Assembly (NCBI GenBank): GCA_022826925.1
Contig: JAJDTX010000105.1
Coordinates: 62,001 to 126,000 of the forward strand
Direction of reading: 5' to 3'
DNA: 64,000 nucleotides
DNA from: Bryobacterales bacterium
GTDB taxonomy: Bacteria > Acidobacteriota > Terriglobia > Bryobacterales > UBA6623
Below, piece after piece: positions 1 to 8,400 of this stretch. The notes beneath the pieces were generated by a model, which was given only the letters and a program-made list of their open reading frames with translations, did no database searches and was not told where the DNA came from. A program made the translations under genes and the position numbers. Every line of letters begins with the position of its first letter. Positions within the stretch are counted from its first letter, which is position 1.

Positions 1-289
1 CCCGGTCGAACGGGTCACTGTGATACGGAGGAAGGCGGGCATCGTGCGCCGCGCAGGCCTCGTCGAACGCGAGCGGTTCGATGCCGAGCCACTTCCGGCG
101 GCTAACGACGTAGACATGGGTCGGCACGGGCAGGCGCAGCCGCCCGAGCCGATGCTTCATTGCGATCTCCTAAGCAGACAGCGCGCTGAGATAGACCGTG
201 TTGGCCGAGTCGGCGCAGTTCTCTCTCGCCGCGTTCGACAGTCTGGCGTCATCCGTCGCCAGCCAAAGGAAGGTGCAGGTGTCGAGCAA
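1..289 (-). pseudogene. VapC-like PIN-domain toxin, broken by an in-frame TAG and cut by the window edge
   Basis: Read from a TTG start at 289, which has a GGAGG ribosome site 7 nt upstream, the frame gives LLLDTCTFLWLATDDARLS and runs on to YLSALSA, where a TAG (172-170) interrupts it. The same frame continues past the stop with EIAMKHRLGRLRLP and later LGIEPLAFDEAC and HSDPFDR, up to base 1. These are typical VapC (PIN ribonuclease) motifs. The family normally reads SA-W-EIA at this point, so TGG to TAG is the simplest change. The gene follows the Phd-type antitoxin at 335-550, as toxin follows antitoxin in vapBC operons. A sequencing error cannot be excluded. The 3' end lies outside the window. 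Confidence 0.75.
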
Positions 290-334
290 TAGTCTCCCTC
301 CGTCGCGGCCCCACCCTCGAAAGCCTCAATCAGT

Positions 335-550
335 TCAACGTTCAACCGGCAGTGGTTCGAAGAAGCTGTCGGGAATCTTCATTCCACGATCAATTCCGGT
401 CCGACGCGGGGCCTTCCGTTCCAAGGGAAGAGGCCGCAGTTCGGCGACTGGAATGTTGCGCCTGCAGATAACAACTGCCTCGCCGCTCTGCGCTTGGTCC
501 AGTAGAGACGAGAGGCGGGCCTTCGCCTCTGCAATGTTGACCTTGGTCAT
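335..550 (-). CDS. Phd/YefM-family antitoxin
   Basis: A 71-residue protein starting MTKVNIAEAKARLSSLLDQA, the usual N-terminus of Phd/YefM antitoxins: a short DNA-binding fold that recognises the operon promoter, then a C-terminal tail that wraps the toxin. The middle (GEAVVICRRNIPVAELRPL) is also typical. The ATG at 550 is preferred over longer forms because family members begin here and GGAG lies just upstream. The tail ends in FFEPLPVER, so the toxin-binding part seems kept even though the downstream VapC is interrupted. Family knowledge predicts autorepression; no operator was identified. Confidence 0.8.
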   Translation of the reverse strand: MTKVNIAEAKARLSSLLDQAQSGEAVVICRRNIPVAELRPLPLERKAPRRTGIDRGMKIPDSFFEPLPVER

Positions 551-837
551 ACTCCAATAATTGATCATGTACCTGAACATGGCCAAGTCTAATACCACGA
601 ATCCGTGAGCGCGGCCACCGCACCGACCCTCTTGAATCAGAACACTGGTCCTCTTCAATCAGAGCGCTGATTCTGTTCGCTCAGAATAAGCAGCAGGACT
701 GAAGCCGGCGATTCCCCTCCTTGGCATCGCAACGCTTCGCGAACGTGCACTCCGGCGCCGACCTACAAGTGGTATACCGCCTCGCGGACTGGCTGGAGGG
801 GGCTCTACAAGGATTTCTTCCGTGCTGAAATGAGGAT
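551..837. other. Intergenic stretch between two divergent antitoxin modules
   Basis: No convincing coding frame or RNA gene. It must hold the promoters of the antitoxin genes on either side (leftward at 550, rightward at 838). I could not pick out a confident -35/-10 pair for either. Confidence 0.4.
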
Positions 838-1125
838 ATGGCGAAGGTCACGAGCAAGCTGCAGGTGACGATCCCACAATCGCTCGCCCTTCAATACTCC
901 ATTCGGCCTGGGGATTCGATCTTGTTTCGAGCGGCTGGCGAGGTCATCCAACTGCTGCCTCCCGGTGCGGCCACTCGTCCCCAACTTGACCGACGCGAGC
1001 GACTAGCATTGTTCGATGCGGGAACGGAGCGGCAGCGAGCCCGCGAGTCCAGCGCCAAGCGCCCGGGAGCCAAGAGGCGAGGATGGACACGCGAGGCACT
1101 CTACCAGCGCGGCACCGCTGATTGA
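838..1125 (+). CDS. AbrB/SpoVT-fold (MazE/VapB-like) antitoxin
   Basis: The 95-residue product starts MAKVTSKLQVTIPQSLAL and continues with IRPGDSILF, the swapped-hairpin AbrB/SpoVT DNA-binding fold of VapB- and MazE-type antitoxins. The basic, Arg-rich C-terminal half (about residues 50-95) would contact the toxin. GAGG lies very close to the ATG. The TGA stop overlaps the start region of a PIN-type toxin frame at 1118, a usual vapBC layout, but that toxin is broken. Predicted role is transcriptional autorepression and toxin neutralisation, the latter perhaps now unused. Confidence 0.75.
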   Translation: MAKVTSKLQVTIPQSLALQYSIRPGDSILFRAAGEVIQLLPPGAATRPQLDRRERLALFDAGTERQRARESSAKRPGAKRRGWTREALYQRGTAD

Positions 1126-1393
1126 TGGATGCGTATTCGGGTACCGCTAAGACGCTCGCTTCCGCCGGAAGCAAGCGATCGCCAACGGTATTTTCCGCTC
1201 GGCAATTGATGCAGCGGACGCTAGGGTCTGGCATCAGGTGGTCGCCGAGTTCATGGCGGCGACGACACGGGGCAAACCCGGCCCCCAACTGCTCAGCGCT
1301 CCAGGAGCCCTGCGCGAGGCGGATGAAATCTGGGCTCAGTTTCCGATCATCCATCCGAACGAGGTCGACGGAGCGGACGAGACTGCGGGCTAG
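1118..1393 (+). pseudogene. VapC-like PIN-domain toxin, broken by an in-frame TAA
   Basis: In one frame the sequence reads LIDGCVFGYR, stop (TAA, 1148-1150), then DARFRRKQAIANGI, VWHQVVAEFMAATTR, LREADEIWAQFPIIHPNEV and a TAG at 1391-1393. PIN toxins next to AbrB-type antitoxins typically read LIDANVLVYRYDARFPRKQ, so the TAA sits where a Tyr codon (TAT/TAC) is expected. The conserved Asn of LIDAN is also Cys here, and the C-terminal part after PNEV, which should hold a further acidic active-site residue, is missing or frameshifted. It therefore looks decayed at more than one place. No clear start codon is visible (CTG at 1118 is possible). Confidence 0.75.
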
Positions 1394-1462
1394 GGAGTCG
1401 CTCCTTCGGCAAGGGATTTCTATACTTGACGGTACGCGGCGAGGCTCCGTCGCGAATGCGCC

Positions 1463-3319
1463 ATGCCTCTCCCGCCACATTGGGATGAACTCAAGGCGGC
1501 AGCTTGGGAGTTGCCTGCCGCGCCCGGGATCTACCAGTTCATCGGGCGGGACCGCAAAGTCTTGTACATCGGCAAGGCCAAGAGCCTGCGCGACCGGGTC
1601 CGCAACTATTTCTCGAACGAAGCCCTAGCCGATGCCAAGCGCGGCGGCCTGCTGTCCGAATCCCGCTCCATCGGCAACATTCTCGTCAGTAACGAGAAAG
1701 AGGCGCTTGCTCTTGAGAACAACCTGATCAAGCAGCACAAGCCGAAGTACAACATCCTGCTGCGCGACGACAAGACCTATCCCTACATCAAGCTGACCAA
1801 GGAGAAGTATCCGCGAGTGTACGTCACGCGGCGGCTCAAGAAGGACGGCTCGACCTATTTCGGGCCGTACTTCCCCGGTAATCTCGCCCACCGCTTGGTG
1901 CGCTTCATCCACCGGCATTTCAAGCTGCCGTCGTGCAGCATCGACCTGACGCGAGCCCACCCGCGGCCCTGCCTCGAGTACCACATTCACCGCTGCTGGG
2001 GGCCGTGCGTGAAAGGCTTGGTCTCGGACGACACATACCAGCGAGCCGCCGAGGATGTAAGGGCATTCCTAGGTGGGCGGCGGCACCAGTTGGTGCGCGA
2101 CCTGCGAGAAAGGATGCTTCGGGCGTCCGAAGACCTGGAGTTCGAGAAGGCTGCCAGCCTGCGCAACCTGATCACGACCGTGGAAGAGATCACCGAGCGC
2201 CAGCGCATGGCGGCCGCCGAAGGGCGAGACATCGACATATTCGGCGTCCACGCGGAGCCCCCGCTGGTCGCCGCCAACATCTTCCATGTCCGCAACGGCC
2301 GGGTAGTCGATCGCCGCGAGTTCTATTGGGAGGACGCGGCCGACTACGACGAGGCCGAGTTCCTCGCGAGCCTGCTCCCGCAGGTCTATCTCGGCCAGAG
2401 GCACGTTCCCGCCTTGGTACGGGTGCAGCGGGAATTCGAGGGGATGGCGGCCTTGGCGGAGCTTCTGGCAGAGAACCGCGGGGCCAAGGTGGAGATCGCC
2501 GTGCCGCTGCGGGGCTCGAACCGCGCACTGTTGGACCTTGTCGTCACGAATGCCCGCAGTTGTTTCGAGCAACGCTTCAGGGTGCGCAAGCCGACCGCGG
2601 TCCAGATGGCCGAGGCATGGCGCGACGCCCTCAACCTCCCGCCTGCCGAGGAGGGCGAGAAGTCCAACAACCGCATCGAGTGCTTCGACATCTCGCACAC
2701 GCAAGGCACCGAAGTTGTCGCCTCGATGGTTGTGTGGGAAAACGGCCGCATGAAGAAGAGCGCCTATCGAAAGTTCATCGTCAGCAGGCAAGCCAACGAT
2801 GACTTCGCCGCCATGAGGGAAGTCGTCCGGCGGCGCTACTCCCGCCTGCAGGTGGAAAGGAAAGGACTTCCACTGTTCGTGCTGGTGGATGGCGGCATCG
2901 GCCAGTTACACGCGGCGGCCGAGGCGCTCGAAGAACTCGGTGCCGCCGCGCTGCCGCTCGCCGCGATCGCCAAGCGGGAGGAAGTTCTCTATGTATTCGG
3001 GCAGGAAGACGAGCCACTCATCCTCGACCGCTTCAGCCCGATACTGCACGCCGTCCAGCAGATCCGCGACGAAGCCCATCGCTTTGCGATCACGTTCCAT
3101 CGGCAGCGCCGCTCCAAGCGGGCGCTGCACTCGGAGCTTCTGGACATTCCCGGAGTTGGCGAAACCACCGCGCGGAAGTTGCTGACGCAGTTCGGTAGTG
3201 TCGCCGGAATCCGCGAGAGCGGCTTCGAAGATCTGTCGGCTGCCGTCGGCCGTCAGCGCGCCGCCGCTATCCGCGCCCACTTCGCCGGGGTGACTGACGG
3301 TCAAGCCCAGCAGTTGTAG
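1463..3319 (+). CDS. uvrC: UvrABC excinuclease subunit C
   Basis: A 618-residue UvrC, normal for the family. It makes both incisions during nucleotide excision repair after UvrB has opened the DNA at a lesion. The GIY-YIG nuclease domain lies at about residues 15-95 (GIYQFIG and VLYIGKAKSLRDR), the UvrB-binding UVR motif at about 205-240 (DLEFEKAASLRNLI), the RNase H-like 5' nuclease domain at about 360-540 (ECFDISHTQGT, LVDGGIGQL), and a helix-hairpin-helix pair at the end (LLDIPGVGETTARKLL). A TATACT hexamer at 1421-1426 may be its -10 box. Its 3' end overlaps the convergent ABC ATPase gene by 19 bp. Confidence 0.97.
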   Translation: MPLPPHWDELKAAAWELPAAPGIYQFIGRDRKVLYIGKAKSLRDRVRNYFSNEALADAKRGGLLSESRSIGNILVSNEKEALALENNLIKQHKPKYNILLRDDKTYPYIKLTKEKYPRVYVTRRLKKDGSTYFGPYFPGNLAHRLVRFIHRHFKLPSCSIDLTRAHPRPCLEYHIHRCWGPCVKGLVSDDTYQRAAEDVRAFLGGRRHQLVRDLRERMLRASEDLEFEKAASLRNLITTVEEITERQRMAAAEGRDIDIFGVHAEPPLVAANIFHVRNGRVVDRREFYWEDAADYDEAEFLASLLPQVYLGQRHVPALVRVQREFEGMAALAELLAENRGAKVEIAVPLRGSNRALLDLVVTNARSCFEQRFRVRKPTAVQMAEAWRDALNLPPAEEGEKSNNRIECFDISHTQGTEVVASMVVWENGRMKKSAYRKFIVSRQANDDFAAMREVVRRRYSRLQVERKGLPLFVLVDGGIGQLHAAAEALEELGAAALPLAAIAKREEVLYVFGQEDEPLILDRFSPILHAVQQIRDEAHRFAITFHRQRRSKRALHSELLDIPGVGETTARKLLTQFGSVAGIRESGFEDLSAAVGRQRAAAIRAHFAGVTDGQAQQL

Positions 3320-4098
3320 TAGCCGTCCTTGGTCTCGACCTCGATCGCAGTGCCGTAGACGTCTGAGAGAACATCGTTGGCCAGCAATCGCTCCTTCGGG
3401 CCGTCCGCGTGGAGACGCCCGTTCTTCAACAGAATGACTCGCGACACCTCGGGAATGATGTCGGGAAGGTGGTGGGTCACATAGATCAGGCTGGTGCCCA
3501 ACGCTGCAACGCGGCGCAACGTATCGCGCAGCTCGATGGCGGCGCGGAGGTCCAGTCCGTTGGAAGGTTCGTCGAGCAGCAGGGCGCGCGGCTCGTTGAC
3601 GAGCGCGCGGCCGATCACCACGCGCTTGGCTTCGCCCGTGGACATGGCGTTGACCGGCTTGTCTCTCAGATGCTCGGCATGCATCAGCCGCAGCACTTCC
3701 TCTCCGCGGGCTTCCATGGCGTCGGTGACGGGGTGCTGGGGCCATAGCTCGAAGCTGGAGTAGTAACCGGACAAGACCACGCTGCGGCCGGTGGCACTCT
3801 TGGAACACGCTTGGACCATTTCGTTGGAGACGACCGCGATCAGCTTGCGCATGTCGTGGACGTGCCAGTCGGAGCGGCCGAACACCTTCATTACCGGGCC
3901 GTAGCGGCGGACCGGATGGTCGTAACGCATCATCGTGCGGATCAGCGTAGACTTGCCCGAGCCGTTCGGGCCAATGATGGCCAAGTGCTGGGCACAAGGA
4001 ATAGTGAGCGACAGGCCGTCTAGGGCCAAGGTCTCGCCGCGATAGACGGTGATGTTGCGGAACTCGAGGAGCGGCGGATCTGGCGCTGCTTCAATCAT
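3301..4098 (-). CDS. ABC transporter-type ATP-binding protein (ModF-like, no permease nearby)
   Basis: One ABC nucleotide-binding domain, about 265 residues from the ATG at 4098; longer forms rely on a TTG at 4131. It shows Walker A GPNGSGKS, a divergent signature MSTGEAKR in place of LSGGQ, Walker B ALLLDEP with the following SNGLD D-loop region, and the switch histidine in YVTHH. The ModF-like ATPases it resembles (from memory) often stand alone. No permease or binding protein lies beside it, so its partner and substrate are unknown. It converges on uvrC with a 19-bp tail-to-tail overlap. Confidence 0.8.
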   Translation of the reverse strand: MIEAAPDPPLLEFRNITVYRGETLALDGLSLTIPCAQHLAIIGPNGSGKSTLIRTMMRYDHPVRRYGPVMKVFGRSDWHVHDMRKLIAVVSNEMVQACSKSATGRSVVLSGYYSSFELWPQHPVTDAMEARGEEVLRLMHAEHLRDKPVNAMSTGEAKRVVIGRALVNEPRALLLDEPSNGLDLRAAIELRDTLRRVAALGTSLIYVTHHLPDIIPEVSRVILLKNGRLHADGPKERLLANDVLSDVYGTAIEVETKDGYYNCWA

Positions 4099-4332
4099 CT
4101 GGGTTTCTGTCGGATGGCGCCTTGGGTGCAACCGGCCTATGTGAGCTTGCAGACCCCACGCAGTCGCGCAGAAGCGTTGGTCGTTGCGCCACGCGATGCC
4201 GTGCAGGCTGGCGCTGCCTCGCGATTGATCCAGTGGGTGCTCCTGTCTGACACCGTCGCCATTAGACGCCCATTATGGGCAGACGGCCGCCGACTCGCGC
4301 CATGACGTTGCGGAGTCACACCCCTCGAACGA

Positions 4333-6975
4333 TTATTCACTCTCGCTTGCTGGCACGACTACGAATGTGACCGGGATCGACGCAAGGGTGTCATGAGTCC
4401 GATCATTCGTCGTGGAGTGTAGGATCTTCAGGTGGCCATTGTGGGTGTCAGGGTCCATGCCAGCACTGCGCGGGCTAACCCGGATCTCGGCAGCGGCTCC
4501 GCTCGCAATGCTGCTCTGCGGCGGATTCGTGAAGAGCCAGACCCTGTCCCCAAGGAAAGTGAACACTGCAGTGGCGTTCCCGCTATTGGTGATTCGAACG
4601 ATTTGGGCTGCGGGGTCCGAACCGAGCGGCGCCACGAACGTGAGTGCCTGCGGTCTTGGGGTGACTAGCAACCGGGCCGACGCCTCGGTCTCGACTTCTG
4701 CGGTCAGTGTGCCTCGGATCCTGGTCCGAGGCGAATAGCCGACAAGGCTGACGAAATAGGTGCTGGACGAGTTGAGGGGTGGATTCGAGTCGCGGCTGAT
4801 GACGACCGTCTCGGTACTGCCCGGCCGATTCGATTGGAATTCGGCATCGAACGCAGGAGTCTGCCCGTCTGCGCCGTACTCCCAGCGAACACGGTCCCGG
4901 TCTGCATGGACCAGTAGGTCGACTTCCACCCCGCGAGTAGCGGGTTCGAAGCTGAACCGAACTTCACTGGCGTCGGACGGAGGCTCGAAGCGAAACGACG
5001 CCTCCTCGTCATGGACAAAGAGCCTGTAATTGTTTTCGGCGAGGTCTACGGCGATAGGTTCCCCAGCCTGAATTCGCTGGGCTTGCGAGAAGAGTGCCTC
5101 GACATATGTCGGCCGCTCCATCGCGATCGTAAGGTCTGATTCCCGGCTCTCGATGTCACCCGACCAGCGCACAAACTCCCAATCCGGCTGTGGAACCGCC
5201 GTCACGCGGACGGTCGCCCCGTCGCTGTAGTACCCGTCGCCTGATGAAGGCTGAACGTTTATCGAACCGCTTTCTGATCTCGCGACCCACGTTGACAGCG
5301 GATGCTCATAGACGAAATTGGCTGTGATCCCACCGCCTTCTCGTGGGAGGGCTAGGCTTTGAGTGCGTGCCCCGCCATTGCTCCAGCTCTCGAAACGGTA
5401 GCGACGCCGCCCGCCGTGTGGAACGGAGCGGACTTCATCTGTGGCTAGTCTGATCAGGGTGTCCTCGACATCGGTCAGGACCGCCGCCGGGCCATAGGTC
5501 CAGTACTCGGGCTGCGAGTCATAGTAGCCATGGATGCTAACGAAGAACGGCTCAACGTTTGCATCGATACGGAAGATCGGACGATTCGTGAAGTAGGCCG
5601 CGAAAACCTTCCCCGTCCGGTCAACGGTCCATGATGCTGGATTCGACGCCTGTCCGTGCTGACCCCACAGCACGCCCTGCCAATGCAAGAACTGATAGGT
5701 GGGATCCGTTCCGGGAAAAGCCTGGGCTTGGACCTCCGAGCGCTCTGTGTAGTAGCCATCCGGTGAATGAGGTCGCAGTTCGACACTGCCTCGATTGGCT
5801 GGATAGACCGCCGTCCCGACCCGATGCTGCACGATGAAGTTCGCCTCCAGCCATGTCCGGTCGGCCGTAGCGGTCACGTCGCGCGAGCGGGCACTCCCGT
5901 CGCTCCAGCGGCCGAACAAGTAACGGCTATCTCCGTTTGTCTGGGACACCGGTGCCTCGACAGAATGGTTGCTTCCGTTCATCCAGTCGAAGCGCGCCGG
6001 TGTAGCTACTTGCACACCGTCAACGACAATTTCCAGGCCGGGTGGGTTCGTCGAGATCACTGTCGTGGTCGGCAGTGTCCCGTACAGTCGTGCTACGCCA
6101 TCGATGTCCCCCGGGGAGAGTCCTGCCGAGGGAATGTTCATCCCGGGTGGCACGGTCTCAAGCACGCGACCGCCGTTCGAAGAGTAGCCTCCAATTCGGT
6201 AGTGCATCACGGAGGAGTAGTTGTATGGGCCCGACGCCGGATGCACCGCCGGATACGCGGCTTGGCCGCTCTTGTCGAGATTCTCATAGAGCACCGTCAC
6301 GTACGCGTCACGGTCCTCGCGTTGGTGCTCGTGCCACAATCCCACCGCATGGCCAATCTCATGTGCAACGGCATCGGCGTCGCATCCGTACGGCGGTAAA
6401 GAAATCTGCTGTTCCCCGCCGACCATCCCAACCGTTGACCGGCAATTGCCTGACGAAACGTTCACGAACCGTACATAGTTCTCTTCCGTCGTACGCGCAA
6501 TCAAGGAAACCTCAGTCTTGTCGTTCCACTCTCCAATCGCCGCAAGGACGTTCTGGCGCTGCTCGCCGGACACTAGGTCGTCGATCACATACGGGACGAC
6601 ACCTCCGGGCCAAAGGTATGTCGAGCTTCGTGCGGAGAGATCCCGCCGACGAAGACCCGGCAGCTGACGGCTCTTATCCGATCTCGGGGCGGGTGCTCTC
6701 GGCCCCAACTCGTCAACTCTGCCAAGAACAATGTCACCAGCATGGACGGCGACACCGTCGATCACGGTATAGGGAAGCGCCATTCCGCGAAAATTCGCGA
6801 TTCCGGACCCTTCCGGCGGCGCGCCCTGCGGGGCAGGAAAGGGAACCGCCTGCAGGGGGTCCGCCTGGGGTGGCCTATTTGCGCCTCCCCGCGGTTGTGC
6901 GCCCGCAACCAAGCACGAGACCGCGATCAGGAAGACAGATCGGATGGATGCACCGCTATGGCAAGCCCAGGCCAA
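4333..6975 (-). CDS. Secreted astacin-like (M12A) metalloprotease with InlB-type repeats
   Basis: A large (about 880 residues) exported protein. A hydrophobic signal segment (SVFLIAVSCLVAGA) is followed by a proline-rich stretch and a zinc protease domain with AHEIGHAVGLWHEHQRED, matching the astacin signature HExxHxxGxxHExxRxD, and the Met-turn-like SVMHYRIGGY. Next come repeats of the divergent InlB B type (GYYTERSEVQAQAFPG, GYYSDGATVRVTAVPQ, each ending in a W-containing strand) and a C-terminal Ig-like ASH/BACON-type segment. Likely an outer-surface or secreted protease that holds its substrate through the repeats. The start is uncertain: TTG at 6975 is the first usable codon and no ATG precedes the signal peptide. 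Confidence 0.85.
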   Translation of the reverse strand: MAWACHSGASIRSVFLIAVSCLVAGAQPRGGANRPPQADPLQAVPFPAPQGAPPEGSGIANFRGMALPYTVIDGVAVHAGDIVLGRVDELGPRAPAPRSDKSRQLPGLRRRDLSARSSTYLWPGGVVPYVIDDLVSGEQRQNVLAAIGEWNDKTEVSLIARTTEENYVRFVNVSSGNCRSTVGMVGGEQQISLPPYGCDADAVAHEIGHAVGLWHEHQREDRDAYVTVLYENLDKSGQAAYPAVHPASGPYNYSSVMHYRIGGYSSNGGRVLETVPPGMNIPSAGLSPGDIDGVARLYGTLPTTTVISTNPPGLEIVVDGVQVATPARFDWMNGSNHSVEAPVSQTNGDSRYLFGRWSDGSARSRDVTATADRTWLEANFIVQHRVGTAVYPANRGSVELRPHSPDGYYTERSEVQAQAFPGTDPTYQFLHWQGVLWGQHGQASNPASWTVDRTGKVFAAYFTNRPIFRIDANVEPFFVSIHGYYDSQPEYWTYGPAAVLTDVEDTLIRLATDEVRSVPHGGRRRYRFESWSNGGARTQSLALPREGGGITANFVYEHPLSTWVARSESGSINVQPSSGDGYYSDGATVRVTAVPQPDWEFVRWSGDIESRESDLTIAMERPTYVEALFSQAQRIQAGEPIAVDLAENNYRLFVHDEEASFRFEPPSDASEVRFSFEPATRGVEVDLLVHADRDRVRWEYGADGQTPAFDAEFQSNRPGSTETVVISRDSNPPLNSSSTYFVSLVGYSPRTRIRGTLTAEVETEASARLLVTPRPQALTFVAPLGSDPAAQIVRITNSGNATAVFTFLGDRVWLFTNPPQSSIASGAAAEIRVSPRSAGMDPDTHNGHLKILHSTTNDRTHDTLASIPVTFVVVPASESE

Positions 6976-7022
6976 GGCTCATGATATGGGAAGCCGTCGG
7001 CCCACTTGTGGCCCTCGACGGT

Positions 7023-8351
7023 TCAGTCGGAGTCCGATTTTGCTGATTCGGCCGCTGATCGCACGGCCCGCCGACCTCGATATAGACGGGCGCCTGCCAC
7101 CCCAGCCGCGACCAATGCAGCCCACGCCAGCACCGCGGGCAGCCACTCCGCCCAGCCGACATCGTACTGCCCCAGGACGTCTCCTCTCTCCATCGTCCAG
7201 TGCCATGCTTCGTGCACCGCGAATGCTGAAAGGATGATCGTGCCCAGCCTCTCGGCGACCACGTAACGGAAGAGCAGCGCTAGCGCCGGCACCAGCAGCG
7301 CCAGCGCGAACAACTGCCCCAGTTCGACCCCGACGTTGAAGGCGACCAGAGACGTGATCAAATGCCCTCCGGCGAACTGCAGGGTCTCTCGCAGAGCGAA
7401 GGAGAAGCCGAAACCGTGGATCAGGCCGAACCCGAGCGCGACCAGCCAGCGGTGTCGCGCGGTGCCGACGATGTTCTCCAATGCCATGTAGACAATCGAG
7501 ACGGCGATCAGGGCCTCGACCAGAGGCGGGAACCACAGCGCATCGGGCGCGAAGTCCAGGGCGCTGCCGATCAGAGTGATCGAGTGCGCGACGGTGAAGG
7601 CAGTCACGATCAGAACCAAGGGCTTGAAGCGGCGCAGCGGAATGACCAAGCAGAACAGGAACAGCAGGTGATCCGGGCCATCGAGGATGTGGACAAAACC
7701 CAGCTGGACGAAATGCCAGGCGGCTTGGAACCAACTCGGATCCAGGATCACCAGTCCGGGGTCTTCCGAAAACTGATAGGCCCGGGTCGTGCCATCGGCC
7801 AGATAGAACTGCAGGGTGAGCGAGACCCGCTCCGCGAGGTGGCCCAGTCCGGCCCGGAGCGAGAATTCCGACTCCGCTGATGCGATGGGGAAGTCCAGAT
7901 GCACGTCGAACATCACCTGATCCCAGACGAGCCTTTCGGCATTGGCGGGATTGGCTTCGGCAATGTGCGCGATCGCGCGGTCGATGTCCGTGAAGGACTT
8001 ATCGGACGGAAGCGAAATCTGGGTTCCCGAAACGACTGGCGGTGGCAGACGCCCGCCGTTTTCGTAGACTTCCACGAACGGCACGATCCACTGTGCGGCC
8101 AGATCGGCCAAGCGCGGCTCCAGCGCAGCGACATCTAGGTAGCCAGGCCCGAACTCCGGAACTTCGACGTCCCGCATCGAGTTCAGCGGCAAGCGCATCA
8201 CGAGTTGGAAGCTGTCGCCATCCGCCCTGACCAGAGTGCGCGCAACCACTTCGCTGGGGATTTCGTGGGCCGCAGCGGAACTGGCGAGCACCAGGCCAAG
8301 GCCGCAAAGCACAGATTTCGCGCGAATCATACAGAGCTGCTTGCCTACCAT
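7023..8351 (-). CDS. HupE/UreJ-like membrane protein with periplasmic N-terminal domain
   Basis: A 442-residue protein: signal peptide ending in SSAAAHE, a periplasmic domain of about 180 residues, then a HupE/UreJ_2-type membrane domain. The latter shows HILDGPDHLLFL, TAFTVAHSITL, LIHGFGFSFAL and FNVGVELGQ, the His-rich motifs of this family. Relatives are proposed nickel or cobalt permeases, but the large exported N-terminal form is of unproven function. ATG 8351 is preferred to ATG 8330 because a CATACT -10 hexamer ends 10 nt upstream of it, leaving almost no leader. It is divergent from the lipoprotein gene at 8401. Confidence 0.8.
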   Translation of the reverse strand: MVGKQLCMIRAKSVLCGLGLVLASSAAAHEIPSEVVARTLVRADGDSFQLVMRLPLNSMRDVEVPEFGPGYLDVAALEPRLADLAAQWIVPFVEVYENGGRLPPPVVSGTQISLPSDKSFTDIDRAIAHIAEANPANAERLVWDQVMFDVHLDFPIASAESEFSLRAGLGHLAERVSLTLQFYLADGTTRAYQFSEDPGLVILDPSWFQAAWHFVQLGFVHILDGPDHLLFLFCLVIPLRRFKPLVLIVTAFTVAHSITLIGSALDFAPDALWFPPLVEALIAVSIVYMALENIVGTARHRWLVALGFGLIHGFGFSFALRETLQFAGGHLITSLVAFNVGVELGQLFALALLVPALALLFRYVVAERLGTIILSAFAVHEAWHWTMERGDVLGQYDVGWAEWLPAVLAWAALVAAGVAGARLYRGRRAVRSAAESAKSDSD

Positions 8352-8361
8352 TACTTAAGCA

Positions 8362-8369
8362 AGTATGAT
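8362..8369. promoter_or_regulatory. Overlapping divergent -10 hexamers
   Basis: CATACT on the minus strand (8367-8362, for the gene at 8351) and TATGAT on the plus strand (8364-8369, for the gene at 8401) overlap by four bases. RNA polymerase could not occupy both at once, so the two genes may be reciprocally expressed. The leftward transcript would start within a few bases of its ATG. Confidence 0.5.
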
Positions 8370-8400
8370 GGCCTAGGCCCAAACGGGCCGGACAAGACCA

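Noticed and set aside
2906-3997. 363-codon minus-strand open frame spanning the end of uvrC and the ABC ATPase
   Set aside because: Arg/His-rich shadow frame in G+C-rich DNA; both real genes have full family motifs in other frames.
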